Assembly (NCBI GenBank): GCA_018646675.1 | Contig: JABGUH010000005.1 | Coordinates: 1 to 64,000, forward strand | DNA from: Bdellovibrionales bacterium | Lineage (GTDB): Bacteria > Bdellovibrionota > Bacteriovoracia > Bacteriovoracales > Bacteriovoracaceae | DNA length: 64,000 nt | Direction: 5' to 3' | Shown here: positions 16,983-26,266 of the stretch, one piece after another | Layout of the letters: each line of letters begins with the position of its first letter | How positions within the stretch are numbered: position 1 is the stretch's first letter | Notes under the pieces: generated by a model | What the model was told of the DNA's origin: nothing | Seen by the model: only the letters and a program-made list of their open reading frames with translations | Databases searched by the model: none | Position numbers and translations under genes: made by a program

Positions 16983-18656
16983 TTAGAGGTTATGCTCAAC
17001 CAGCTGGAGGATGTTTTTCGCACCATCCTCAACTGCAAATAGTGCATTTTCAACTCGTTTAAGGCTGCTCGCCTTAAACTGCTCTTCGTTAATCCCTTTA
17101 AGATTAATACGAACATTGAGGGCCGCCCCATGGGCCGCGGTCTTCATGCAGTGGGCACCGACACCTGCATCAGAGGCGCAGTTCGGATTTCCATTTTTTG
17201 CCGCAACTTCTAGAATTGGAATTAGCTCGACACATCTTTCCAGCACTTCAAGAGGTACTAAAGTACAGTGCTGATTGGCTTTTTCAATTGCTTGATCCCG
17301 TGCCGCCTTTTGCTCATCACTCTTTTTAGGCAGTCGCATGGCATCCATCACTAGATTAAAGGCATCTGTATCTCGATCAATCGCGGCCAAAAACCACATC
17401 TTGAGTTGCTGTCCTTTGATACCAGCCTCCTCCATTAAGCTGTTATGCTCAGCATAGTCTTTCTTGCCATAGGTCAGATTGGTCACCATGGTGGCCAAAG
17501 AGGCAGAAAGGGTGGCATTTAAGGCGGCAATTGATCCTCCACCGGGGGCCGGAAGATCTGAGGCCAGAGTATCGACAAATTGATCTATCTGCTGATCCAC
17601 TAGGCGATCACTACGCTTAAAACGGTACTCCACAATTTTCTGATCTGGCTCAAAGGGGGCAACATCTTTTAAACCCAGACTACTGATTGCGACATTGATA
17701 ATCTCCTGTTCAGAGACAGCGGTAGACATTCCCTGCTTGGTTAGAAAGTAGCGGCCCGCTTCCAGCATGGTCTGTAGTGGTACTAGACCGACAATCTCGG
17801 AGCCGGTAACTCGCATACCCCGCTGGGTTGCTTGTCTCATTACCTCGTCATAGACGATGTGGACTGGGGTCTCATCAATATTGGTTAGATTCATGGTGAT
17901 CTGGGCACAGTTATATTCAGGAATTACCCAAGCACTCCCTTTGCAGTGTTTAAACTGACCAGCAATCTTGACCGCTTTTCCATCTGGATGGCGAATAATC
18001 TCACCATCGGGATAGCTCTCTCGTTTGGCACGACCGCTCTCACGTAGGTTAAAAGCGATATCCTTGGCCATCTTCATGTTTGCGCCATTTAGATTTATAT
18101 TATAGGCGACTAAAAAATTTCTGGCACCAATTGCCATAGCGCCAAATTTGGGGGTGAATTTTATCGACCCAAAATCCGGCTTCCATTTTTGATCTCCCTC
18201 TCGGGCGGCCAGACCTTCATACTCACCTTCACGTACATTCGGTAACATCTGCCACTCAGGTTTGCTGGCAGCAGCTTCATAGAGATATACCCAAACTCCC
18301 AACTCCTCTCCCACTCGTTTTCCTAATTTTCGTGCCAACTCTGCACACTCCTCCATTGTAACGCCTGCTACAGGTACGAATGGGCAGACATCAACTGCTC
18401 CCATCCTCGGGTGTTCACCACTGTGGGTCTGCATATCAATCATCTCATAGGCTGTTTTAATTAGTTCAAATGCTCCATCAACAATCACTTCCGGTGATCC
18501 GGCCAGAGTAATTACCGTACGATTAGTAGTGCTGCCAGGATCAATATCTAGCAGCTTAACTCCACTAATCCGCTCTGCTGCGTGGGCAACAGTGTTATAG
18601 ACATCGGGATTGATTCCATCTGAGATATTGGGAACACATTCGACAACTCTTTCCAT
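16983..18656 (-). CDS. ftcD: Bifunctional glutamate formimidoyltransferase / formimido-THF cyclodeaminase
   Basis: The 557-residue protein joins two enzymes of histidine degradation. The N-terminal 330 residues are a formiminotransferase (VECVPNISDG, THSGEHPRMGAVDVCPFVP) with His82 at the position of the catalytic His of the porcine enzyme. The C-terminal 200 residues are a cyclodeaminase (PAPGGGSIAALNATLSASLA, then a helical fold). The fusion, as in mammals, passes formimino-tetrahydrofolate between sites and yields methenyl-THF. AAGGAG stands upstream of ATG 18656. It follows a receiver-only regulator by 29 bp; no hut genes are in the window. Confidence 0.94.
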   Translation of the reverse strand: MERVVECVPNISDGINPDVYNTVAHAAERISGVKLLDIDPGSTTNRTVITLAGSPEVIVDGAFELIKTAYEMIDMQTHSGEHPRMGAVDVCPFVPVAGVTMEECAELARKLGKRVGEELGVWVYLYEAAASKPEWQMLPNVREGEYEGLAAREGDQKWKPDFGSIKFTPKFGAMAIGARNFLVAYNINLNGANMKMAKDIAFNLRESGRAKRESYPDGEIIRHPDGKAVKIAGQFKHCKGSAWVIPEYNCAQITMNLTNIDETPVHIVYDEVMRQATQRGMRVTGSEIVGLVPLQTMLEAGRYFLTKQGMSTAVSEQEIINVAISSLGLKDVAPFEPDQKIVEYRFKRSDRLVDQQIDQFVDTLASDLPAPGGGSIAALNATLSASLATMVTNLTYGKKDYAEHNSLMEEAGIKGQQLKMWFLAAIDRDTDAFNLVMDAMRLPKKSDEQKAARDQAIEKANQHCTLVPLEVLERCVELIPILEVAAKNGNPNCASDAGVGAHCMKTAAHGAALNVRINLKGINEEQFKASSLKRVENALFAVEDGAKNILQLVEHNL

Positions 18657-18685
18657 GGGTAAACTCCTTCAATACCTTGTTAGGT

Positions 18686-19081
18686 TTAGATATATTTGGC
18701 AACTAATTGATAAAACTGCTTTTTACTGACTGGTTTTTGTAGGTAACCATTTTTTGGGTTATGTTCCAGAAGATCATCAAACTCCGGATGGGCACTAATA
18801 TTATCCGTTGAGACTAATACAAATGGAGTATCAATCTGGTTATTCTTAATATACTGGTATACATCTGCTCCAGTGCCTTCTGGCATATTTTGATCAATCA
18901 GTAGCAGATCAAAAGGGCCATCATTTTTTATTTTCTCTAGAGTACTTTGACCTGTGAAGCAGCAGGTAATTGTAGCATGGGGGAAATATTTTTTAACAAA
19001 GAGTGTGAAAAGATTGCATATCAGTTCATCATCGTCTGCCAGTAAAATTTTTTTTACTTCATTATTATTCATTTGCATCAT
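18686..19081 (-). CDS. Stand-alone response-regulator receiver domain
   Basis: The roughly 131-residue product is a CheY-like receiver with no output domain: acidic pair in LLADDDE, phospho-acceptor Asp63 in LLLIDQNMP, Thr/Ser switch in VLVSTD, and Lys in YLQKPVS. I start at ATG 19081, just after the argS stop; in-frame ATGs at 19078 and 19072 are also possible. It lies between argS and ftcD in one minus-strand run, with no kinase next to it. The output partner is unknown. Confidence 0.85.
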   Translation of the reverse strand: MMQMNNNEVKKILLADDDELICNLFTLFVKKYFPHATITCCFTGQSTLEKIKNDGPFDLLLIDQNMPEGTGADVYQYIKNNQIDTPFVLVSTDNISAHPEFDDLLEHNPKNGYLQKPVSKKQFYQLVAKYI

Positions 19082-19082
19082 C

Positions 19083-20855
19083 TTACATCTGCTCCGGTGC
19101 AATAATATTGAGACTCTCCAACCCTTTGGCCAGTATTCGTTGACACGCTTTAGAGAGTGCTAAACGAGCTTCTTTGCGTTTTTCGGTATCAGCTTTGCCC
19201 ACCGGACACTCAGCATAGAAGCGGTTATAGAGTTTACCAAGGTCATAGAGATAAGAGGTCATCGCCATGGTTTTATACTGGGTGGCCGCTTGGACTAAAA
19301 CCTGGTTAAAGCGCATTAACAGTAGCATCAATGAGATCTCAACCTGCTGTTCCAGTTGTTTCCAATCAACCGGAGTTTCTGGATTAAATGCCTGTTTAGA
19401 GGTTAGAGAGTTAATTCTGGCATGAACATACTGCAGATAGGGGCCAGTCTCTCCCTCCAGTTTTAACCACTCCTCCATCTCAAAGACAATTTTGCGATTA
19501 TTATCAATACGGATCATGCCGTACTTAATTGCACCATCTGCAATAGCACTGGCGGTAGAGTTGATCTGCTCTTTACTCCAATCTTTCTGATAGCTATGGA
19601 GATAGTCATCCTTAATCTTCTGCTCCATACTTTCAACCAGCTCCATTAGTGGAACAATGTTTCCGGCCCGGGAACTCATTGGACCTTCAGGCAGTTCAAC
19701 AAAGTCATAGGCTAAGTGGCGGCACTTATTAGCTTGTTTAAAACCCAGTTTTTCTAGTGTTTTAAAAACCTGTTGGAAGTGAAACGCTTGACGTTTGTCT
19801 ACTAGATAGAGGTTGCTGTCCAGTTGGTATTCTTGAAGTTTTTCCATCGCTAAGGCGATATCTTTGGTCGCATAAAGTCCAGTTCCATCAGACTTAATCA
19901 GCATACAAAATCCAAGGTCTTGCTCCTCCTTGGATAGATCCATACCAATTGCCCCTTGATCTTTGATCAATACTCCCTGCTGGTAGTAGTTTAGCGCCAT
20001 CTCGATAGAGGGGCGATCCATCTCGGACTCCCAGTACCAGCGATCAAACTCTACCCGGGACCAGTGATAACTTTTTTTAAACAGCTCTAATGACCACTCT
20101 CTAGTCTTTTGCCACAGTTTGAAATACTCTCCCTCTCCCTGCTCTAACTCTTTCAAAATAAGTGTAAGTTGTTCCTTATTATTCTCCTTGCGTCCCAGAT
20201 CCTGCTCACTATCCAGTGTCTGATTGGCTTCTTGGTAGATCTTTCCTAAAAATGTCCCTTGATTGGAAGTGGGAATATCTCCTTGATAGCAGTTCTTTAG
20301 ATACCAGAGGGATTTGGCCACATGGGTACCAACATCTCCCGGATAGGTAACCGCCACTACCTTATTACCCACCTGGCGGTTCAGAGAGACTAGTGCACTT
20401 CCCAGTGAAAGGTTACGCATATGTCCTACATGGAGCTCTTTATGTGTGTTCGGTTGAGAGTACTCTAGCATGATCGTTTGAGTTTCTGATACTAGCTGTC
20501 GCTCAAAATAATCACCACAAATAATCGGCTCAACCACCATCTCCCCCAGTGATTGAGGTGTTAGGATAAAGTTGAGGTAGGGGCCAACCTGCTTGACTTG
20601 ACTAATAATCTTGTCAGTTTCAATCTTGGGGGCCAAAGCTTGGGCAATCTGTGGTGGAGACTTTCTTAACAACTTTGCTAATGGAAAGCAGGGGAGTGCG
20701 ATGTGACCCATTGTTAGGTTGGGGGCAGGGGAGAGTTGCTCATAGAGTATCTCACAAGTCATCTCATCACTGTCTAGCTCGGGAAAGCTTTTAGAGATAC
20801 CATCTATCGCCATTTGGGCCAGATGTAACAGGATGGGGTCATGGGTGGTGGCCAT
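19083..20855 (-). CDS. argS: Arginyl-tRNA synthetase
   Basis: The 590-residue class I synthetase charges tRNA-Arg. It carries the HIGH-type motif HVGH (142-145) in KELHVGHMRN, the characteristic MSSRAGNIVPL in place of a canonical KMSKS, and a C-terminal DALR-type anticodon-binding domain ending with ECPVGKADTEKRKEARLAL. AAGGAG is well placed before ATG 20855. It follows the GNAT gene by 4 bp and is followed directly by the receiver gene, so all are probably cotranscribed. Confidence 0.95.
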   Translation of the reverse strand: MATTHDPILLHLAQMAIDGISKSFPELDSDEMTCEILYEQLSPAPNLTMGHIALPCFPLAKLLRKSPPQIAQALAPKIETDKIISQVKQVGPYLNFILTPQSLGEMVVEPIICGDYFERQLVSETQTIMLEYSQPNTHKELHVGHMRNLSLGSALVSLNRQVGNKVVAVTYPGDVGTHVAKSLWYLKNCYQGDIPTSNQGTFLGKIYQEANQTLDSEQDLGRKENNKEQLTLILKELEQGEGEYFKLWQKTREWSLELFKKSYHWSRVEFDRWYWESEMDRPSIEMALNYYQQGVLIKDQGAIGMDLSKEEQDLGFCMLIKSDGTGLYATKDIALAMEKLQEYQLDSNLYLVDKRQAFHFQQVFKTLEKLGFKQANKCRHLAYDFVELPEGPMSSRAGNIVPLMELVESMEQKIKDDYLHSYQKDWSKEQINSTASAIADGAIKYGMIRIDNNRKIVFEMEEWLKLEGETGPYLQYVHARINSLTSKQAFNPETPVDWKQLEQQVEISLMLLLMRFNQVLVQAATQYKTMAMTSYLYDLGKLYNRFYAECPVGKADTEKRKEARLALSKACQRILAKGLESLNIIAPEQM

Positions 20856-20859
20856 GAGT

Positions 20860-21294
20860 TTATAACTCCTTGAACATCAATTGGTGGGTGCCAACATCCT
20901 CAATCTCAAAAGGATCTCCAGAAATTTGAAAATCTAATTTCTGATAGAACGGTTGAGCCGAGACCCTAGCATTGCACCATAAAAGCTCTGCTTGATTCTG
21001 TTTAATCATAGGAAAGGCAGTGCGAATTAGCGCTGAACCCATTCCCTGTTTTTGGTACTCAGGTAGAGTTGCCATCCCTCGCAGGCGAAATTGATTCTCC
21101 TGCGGGAAATCTGAATGTCGTTCAAAGTAGAAGGATGCGATACTAACCAGCTTCCCTTCTTGAAATCCACCTAGATGAAAGCTTAAGTCATCATCATCAC
21201 GTTCGAAGACACACTCCTTCTTGGGATATTCGTTACGCAATAGTAGCTTTCGAATATGGTGAGTATCGTTACTGTTGATCCTCAAGACCTTCAA
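20860..21294 (-). CDS. GNAT-family N-acetyltransferase
   Basis: The 144-residue protein has the GNAT acetyl-CoA motif RGMATLPEYQKQGMGSALI and a C-terminal LWCNARVSAQPFYQKLDF typical of the family. The substrate is unknown. The start is a TTG at 21294 with AAAGGATG 7-8 nt upstream. It heads the argS operon, 4 bp ahead of it. Confidence 0.88.
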   Translation of the reverse strand: MKVLRINSNDTHHIRKLLLRNEYPKKECVFERDDDDLSFHLGGFQEGKLVSIASFYFERHSDFPQENQFRLRGMATLPEYQKQGMGSALIRTAFPMIKQNQAELLWCNARVSAQPFYQKLDFQISGDPFEIEDVGTHQLMFKEL

Positions 21295-21509
21295 TCAGAC
21301 ATCCTTTGAATTTAAGTTTGGCCAGCTATCTATTATTAATAGTGGTGAAATATATAAACACAACAAAGTAACCTGTTTTTTACAATTTTAAAACGCTCAT
21401 TTTATATCTTTTTGCTGCACCTCGTCTTTTCAGTGGTAGCTGGCCCTTTTAATCTACGCAAGCTGTGATTTAAGAACGGGACTAAGTGCGCCATGCGCCA
21501 TGGAGGCCA

Positions 21510-23477
21510 ATGAGAGCGATTGAACAGGTACGTAGACGTGGTAAGACAAAAGATGCGGTAATTGAGAGTAAAGATCAGCGTTGGCACTGTCGGAATCGGA
21601 TCACCCTAGTCTTTGGAAGTAATGAGTTAGAAGACTTAAATACTTATATATACAGTGAGCATTCCGTTGAATTTAGGATGGTTAGCTTTCATCAGGCGAA
21701 ATCAAAGGCGATTGAGGAGATTTTAGATAACTGTATTGATGAGTTTTATCGCGGCCATGTAACAGAGATACAGACCTACCTCTCAGAGGATCGAACCACC
21801 GTTATTGTTGAAGACAATGGTATCGGTTTCCCGCTCTCTAAGGTTAAGCAGGTCTATTCAGAGTTTCGAACTGGCTCCAAGTTCAAGGATGAGGAGTGTG
21901 ATAAGGATGGTAATTTAGTACGGACCCTGGGGCAAAACGGTTTGGGAGCGGCGGCCACTTGTCTAACTAGCGACCATTTCAAGGTAACAGTTCGCCACTA
22001 TAACACCAAGAAAGAGCAAACAGTTAAGTTTTCCGATGGTGCAAATAAAATTACCAAGGGAAAGGCGAAGCCTTTTAAAGGCCACTCCGGAGTCAAAATA
22101 GAGTTAAAACTCTCTCCGGAGGTCTATGGGAATAATCTGATAGATGAAGATCTACTACGCAAGAGGATTATCGATCTAGCCTATAACAATAAGGGGTTAA
22201 TCTTCTATTTTAACAAGGAGAAGTACTGTTACCGTAAAGGCTTATTTGAGCTGGCGCAGAGAATTGATGTGAAATCCTCCCAACTTTTTGGAGATGAGGT
22301 CTATCAATATAAAACCAAGAGTAAACATGGTAAAGACGTTAAAGGGAAGATTGATCTATCTCTCTCTTTTACACTTGACGCTTTTTCAGAGGAGCGTGAG
22401 CGTTTCATCTCCTTTGTTAACTCCACCCCAACGTTTGATGGTGGCTTTCATCATGATCGGGTTCGTCGACTTTTTATCAATAGTATCAAGGACAAACTAG
22501 AACGGTCAGCCAAAAAGGAGAAACTAACCGTCGCAGATAACGATATCTTGGTAGGGCTAACCTTTATTTTGGGGATAACTATGCCAAATCCAAGATTTGA
22601 GTCGCAAACCAAGCGTAAGTTGGTACGAGATCCATCATTGGAAAAAGGGATAGATCGCTTTATACGCAATAATGTGGATCGCTTTTTAAGGAAGAATAAA
22701 GACTTTTTAGAGCTGGTGATGGAGCGAGCAAAGTCACGGCATCGTATTCAAGTGATGAAGGATGCCGCTAAGAAGGGCAAAAAACAGAAAAATAAGCGGG
22801 TAGAGAAGTTGCTGGATGCCAATGAACGACGCAAGCGAGATCAATGTACGCTTTTTATCTGTGAAGGAGACTCGGCGATTGGTGGGTTGCGCTCGGCCCG
22901 AAATAAACTCTACCAAGGGGGAATTGCTCTTAAAGGGAAACCGATGAATGTCTCCCAGGCTTCAATTTCCGATATATTAAACAATCAGGAGTTTTCTGAC
23001 ATTATGGCTTCTATCGGCTTGACCATTGGACAGCCGGCAGAGCCTGGCCGCTTGCGATATGCCAATATTGTCTTTCTGGCTGACTCTGATGTCGATGGTG
23101 GACACATCAACACTTTGTTGACCAATTTTTTCTACGCCTTTTGGCCGGAACTGTTTGCAATGGGGATGATTCAGGTTGCCAAGGCACCACTATTTGAGGT
23201 GATTTTGGAGCGTGGGAGAGCCTATGCCGAGAGTCAGACAGAGTTGGAAAAGATAAAACAATCGGGAAAGAAAATCAGAGAGATTCAACGTAACAAAGGG
23301 TTGGGTGAGATGTCACCTGAAGCCTTTAAGTATGTTTTGGCCCGTGATCAGTTTACGATAATTGATGTCGAAGATGTTCAGGCAGCAAAGCGCATGCTAA
23401 ATATCTGCTTTGGTAAAGAGTCCTCCTTAAGAAAGGAGTTACTGATGGATCACCATGACTCAGATGAGATTATCTAG
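21510..23477 (+). CDS. Divergent type IIA topoisomerase B subunit (GyrB/ParE-like)
   Basis: The roughly 655-residue protein has the GHKL ATPase motifs EEILDNCIDEF, VEDNGIGFP and GQNGLGAAATC, a transducer region, and a Toprim domain with CEGDSAIGGLRSARN and DSDVDGGH. Sequence around Toprim (SIGLTIGQPAEPGRLRYANI, FWPELF) departs from normal GyrB/ParE and recalls the second gyrase-like pair of Chlamydia and phage T4 gp39. Starts: ATG 21510 has GGAGG only 3 nt upstream; GTG 21486 is possible. It is followed by the matching A subunit and probably forms a heterotetramer that passes one duplex through another. Confidence 0.85.
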   Translation: MRAIEQVRRRGKTKDAVIESKDQRWHCRNRITLVFGSNELEDLNTYIYSEHSVEFRMVSFHQAKSKAIEEILDNCIDEFYRGHVTEIQTYLSEDRTTVIVEDNGIGFPLSKVKQVYSEFRTGSKFKDEECDKDGNLVRTLGQNGLGAAATCLTSDHFKVTVRHYNTKKEQTVKFSDGANKITKGKAKPFKGHSGVKIELKLSPEVYGNNLIDEDLLRKRIIDLAYNNKGLIFYFNKEKYCYRKGLFELAQRIDVKSSQLFGDEVYQYKTKSKHGKDVKGKIDLSLSFTLDAFSEERERFISFVNSTPTFDGGFHHDRVRRLFINSIKDKLERSAKKEKLTVADNDILVGLTFILGITMPNPRFESQTKRKLVRDPSLEKGIDRFIRNNVDRFLRKNKDFLELVMERAKSRHRIQVMKDAAKKGKKQKNKRVEKLLDANERRKRDQCTLFICEGDSAIGGLRSARNKLYQGGIALKGKPMNVSQASISDILNNQEFSDIMASIGLTIGQPAEPGRLRYANIVFLADSDVDGGHINTLLTNFFYAFWPELFAMGMIQVAKAPLFEVILERGRAYAESQTELEKIKQSGKKIREIQRNKGLGEMSPEAFKYVLARDQFTIIDVEDVQAAKRMLNICFGKESSLRKELLMDHHDSDEII

Positions 23478-23501
23478 TTATTGTTGAGAGAGGAGACGGT
23501 G

Positions 23502-24929
23502 GTGGTAGAAGAGTTCCAGATTAACGCAAAAGATAATATTGCACTAGAAGATTTAGTACGACAGGAGTATCGCGGTTATCAAATCTATACCTTGATGGAT
23601 CGGGCGATCCCATATTTGCAAGATGGCTTAAAACCGGGGCAACGTCGTATTCTTTTTACCCTTTTTCGTAACCAGAACAAGGGTTTAATCAAGGTCTCTG
23701 CGGCCACGGGCTTAGTCCTGACCCTGCATCCCCACGGTCCGGCTTCAATTGAGTCGACAATTGTTAACTTGGCACAGGATTACACCTTTGCAAATAATTA
23801 CCCCTTGATTGATAAAAAGGGATATTTTGGTGAGCGGATGGAGACCTCACCTGCAGCTGGTCGTTACATTGAGTGTAAAGTAGGGGCAGTGGCCAAGATC
23901 CTTTTATTCGATGATATGAACCAGATAAATATGGTTCCTAACTATGATGAGAAGGTGTTGGAGCCGGAGGCACTACTACCCAAATTGCCACTAATGTTAC
24001 TGAACGGAGCAGAGGGAATAGGTACTGGTTTTTCATCAAATATTCCCAGTTTTGGCCATAAAGATGTCATCGCCTCGATGATTAGTTTTATCCAGAAAGG
24101 GAAGGCAAAGAAAATCAAACCCCATGTTAATAACTACTCGTTGCCAATCCAAGTTGATAAGCAGGGGAAACTTCAGTTTGCCATGACTTTTAAGAAAAGG
24201 GATGGTCAGATTTTTATCACTGAGCTGCCCCGTGGTTATGATGCGACCAAGATCTATCGTCATCTGACCAAATTTATTGATAAGGACTATTTGAAAGACT
24301 TCATTGACTCATCTGTTGGTAATGAAATTCTGATTGAGTTGCTGTTCAAGCGTGGGCAGACCCCGCCCTTGGCCGAAGTTGAGAAGACGATTGGCATTAC
24401 CTCCTCCATGGTTCCAAATTATACCTTGATTTCCGCTGGTGGCGTCCGTATTTTTAGCCGTCCGGAGGAGATTATTGAGCTATTTACTGCTCAGCGTTTG
24501 GAAGTTGTGCGTATCAGGTATGAGTTATTGGCCGCAGACTATCGTAAAAAGATTAAGCTCAATAACGAAGTAGTACGTTTTATTCGTCAAAAACACTATG
24601 TTGAGGCAACTAAAACTAAAAATCGTAAGACATTTGTTCTCCATTTGGAAAAAAACAAGTTCACCTGCTGTGACTATTTGGCCGATATGTCGATCTATCG
24701 CATGACGAAGGATGAAGTGGCCAAACGCAAGCTGCTGATCAAAGAGGATACAGCAGAGCTTAAACGGTGTGAGAAGATTGCCGCATCTCCAGCTTTGGTT
24801 AAGAAAAATCTGATAATGGAGTTAGAAGATGTCAAGGATCGACTTAATCGTTGGCTAAAGGATCAAGAGCGGGACCGGGTGGCCGCCGCTGCTCCAGTCC
24901 GGCGCACACGGAAAAAAAAGGGTAAGTAG
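23502..24929 (+). CDS. Short type IIA topoisomerase A subunit (GyrA/ParC-like)
   Basis: About 475 residues form only the breakage-reunion core: DGLKPGQRRILFTLF, HPHGPASIESTIVNLAQDY, the catalytic Tyr122 in AAGRYIECK, and GIGTGFSSNIPSF. The C-terminal beta-pinwheel domain that lets gyrase wrap DNA is absent; the protein ends in a basic tail (VRRTRKKKGK). It should therefore act as a decatenase or relaxing enzyme, not a supercoiling gyrase. GTG 23502 is chosen because AGGAG is 6 nt upstream; TTG 23481 also is in frame. It lies 24 bp after the B-subunit gene. Confidence 0.87.
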   Translation: MVEEFQINAKDNIALEDLVRQEYRGYQIYTLMDRAIPYLQDGLKPGQRRILFTLFRNQNKGLIKVSAATGLVLTLHPHGPASIESTIVNLAQDYTFANNYPLIDKKGYFGERMETSPAAGRYIECKVGAVAKILLFDDMNQINMVPNYDEKVLEPEALLPKLPLMLLNGAEGIGTGFSSNIPSFGHKDVIASMISFIQKGKAKKIKPHVNNYSLPIQVDKQGKLQFAMTFKKRDGQIFITELPRGYDATKIYRHLTKFIDKDYLKDFIDSSVGNEILIELLFKRGQTPPLAEVEKTIGITSSMVPNYTLISAGGVRIFSRPEEIIELFTAQRLEVVRIRYELLAADYRKKIKLNNEVVRFIRQKHYVEATKTKNRKTFVLHLEKNKFTCCDYLADMSIYRMTKDEVAKRKLLIKEDTAELKRCEKIAASPALVKKNLIMELEDVKDRLNRWLKDQERDRVAAAAPVRRTRKKKGK

Positions 24930-24950
24930 AAAAAATACCATAGTGATATC

Positions 24951-25769
24951 ATGAGTAATGACCAGATTATTTTAAAGCATTATCGTCAGGTGGCCCAGGC
25001 CAATGGGTTAGCTGCTACCTGCACGATGGATGATCCCTTTGTCCGAGAGAGTGAAACTAAATTTATTGAAAAAGAGATCGAACGTTTTATTGCTGAACGT
25101 CCAGATCAGTTGAGTTTCAAGCTTATGGATGTGGGGTGTGGCAATGGATATCTCCTCTCTTATTTGACCGCTCGCTTTCCCACTTTAAACTGCGTTGGAG
25201 TTGAGTTTACTCCTGAACTTCTAGAGTTGGCCCTCTCTCGCAATCTGGAGCAAGCGGAGTTTTTAGCTGGAGATTGTCGACAACCTGATTTTATCAATGG
25301 CCAGTTTGATATTGTGATTACTGAACGAGTGGTGATCAACCTACTGGTTCATAAACAACAATTTCGAGCTTTGGAGAATATTGCCTCTAAGGTCTTACCC
25401 GGTGGGATCTACCTGATGGTGGAGAGCTTTCGGGAGCCATTGGCCGAGCTTAATCGCGCCCGTAGTGAAATGTCACTGGAGCTGATAGAGCAATCTTATC
25501 AAAATCGTTATTTGAGCGAAGGGCATATCAAGGCGATGAGGCGGTTTGGGTTAGATGAGTTGCCAGTCATGACTCCGAGCAACTATCTATCTTCCCATTT
25601 CTATATCACACGTGTTTTTCACAAAGCTATTCGTCCATCTGGCGGGCAGGTGAAATTTTCACGCTGTTCTCTCTTCTTTCGCCAGGCACTTCCTCCTGCA
25701 ATTGGAAATTACTCCCCCATTCTTTTTCGTCTCTTTCGTAAGTCTAAAAGAGCTCAGGCTTCGCTTTAA
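24951..25769 (+). CDS. Class I SAM-dependent methyltransferase
   Basis: The 272-residue protein carries motif I LMDVGCGNGYLLSYL and an acidic post-I motif (GVEFTPELLELA), followed by DCRQPDF and TERVVINLL. The substrate is not evident. It lies 21 bp after the topoisomerase A gene without a strong ribosome-binding site, so it may be coupled to it. The C-terminus is basic. Confidence 0.8.
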   Translation: MSNDQIILKHYRQVAQANGLAATCTMDDPFVRESETKFIEKEIERFIAERPDQLSFKLMDVGCGNGYLLSYLTARFPTLNCVGVEFTPELLELALSRNLEQAEFLAGDCRQPDFINGQFDIVITERVVINLLVHKQQFRALENIASKVLPGGIYLMVESFREPLAELNRARSEMSLELIEQSYQNRYLSEGHIKAMRRFGLDELPVMTPSNYLSSHFYITRVFHKAIRPSGGQVKFSRCSLFFRQALPPAIGNYSPILFRLFRKSKRAQASL

Positions 25770-25851
25770 CAGCAACTTTTTCTTGAGTTTTTCCAAGCGA
25801 AATGGTCTACTACTCTGGAGGACACCCCCACTTACAAAGGAGAGATGTACT

Positions 25852-26223
25852 ATGCAGGTGATATGCCAGGTATCTTTGGGTGAGTTGGTTGATAAACTTA
25901 CAATTTTAGAGATTAAGGCCAAGAAGGTTCAAGATCAGGTCAAGGCTCAAGAGATTGGAATTGAGATGGAGGTTTTGTCTAAGACCCTTGCGGATCTGCA
26001 ACTTAAAGATATTGATCTTTTTATGGACCCGTTGCGGGAGGTAAACCTTACTTTGTGGGGGATTGAAGACGACATTCGACTTAAGGAACAAAAGGGAGAG
26101 TTTGACCAGAGTTTTATTGATCTGGCCCGCTCTGTCTATCAACAGAATGATCTACGTTTTCAGTGCAAAGATCGTATTAATCGACACTTTGGGTCAACGG
26201 TCAAAGAGGTTAAATTGTATTAG
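25852..26223 (+). CDS. DUF6165-family protein
   Basis: The 123-residue helical protein has the pattern SLGELVDKLTILEIK, LWGIEDDIR, FIDLARSVYQQND and a final GSTVKEVKLY that I recognise as DUF6165. The family has no established function and often sits in surface-glycan gene neighbourhoods. I start at ATG 25852 behind AAAGGAGAG; an upstream in-frame extension to 25702 has low-complexity sequence and is rejected. It is flanked by two methyltransferase genes. Confidence 0.82.
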   Translation: MQVICQVSLGELVDKLTILEIKAKKVQDQVKAQEIGIEMEVLSKTLADLQLKDIDLFMDPLREVNLTLWGIEDDIRLKEQKGEFDQSFIDLARSVYQQNDLRFQCKDRINRHFGSTVKEVKLY

Positions 26224-26266
26224 GCGGTGGGCCCCGTCATCTCATATTATCGAAGAGGCAAGCTAA

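Noticed and set aside
25702-25851. N-terminal extension of the DUF6165 gene
   Set aside because: Phe-rich low-complexity sequence overlapping the upstream gene; the family start and a good ribosome-binding site are at 25852.
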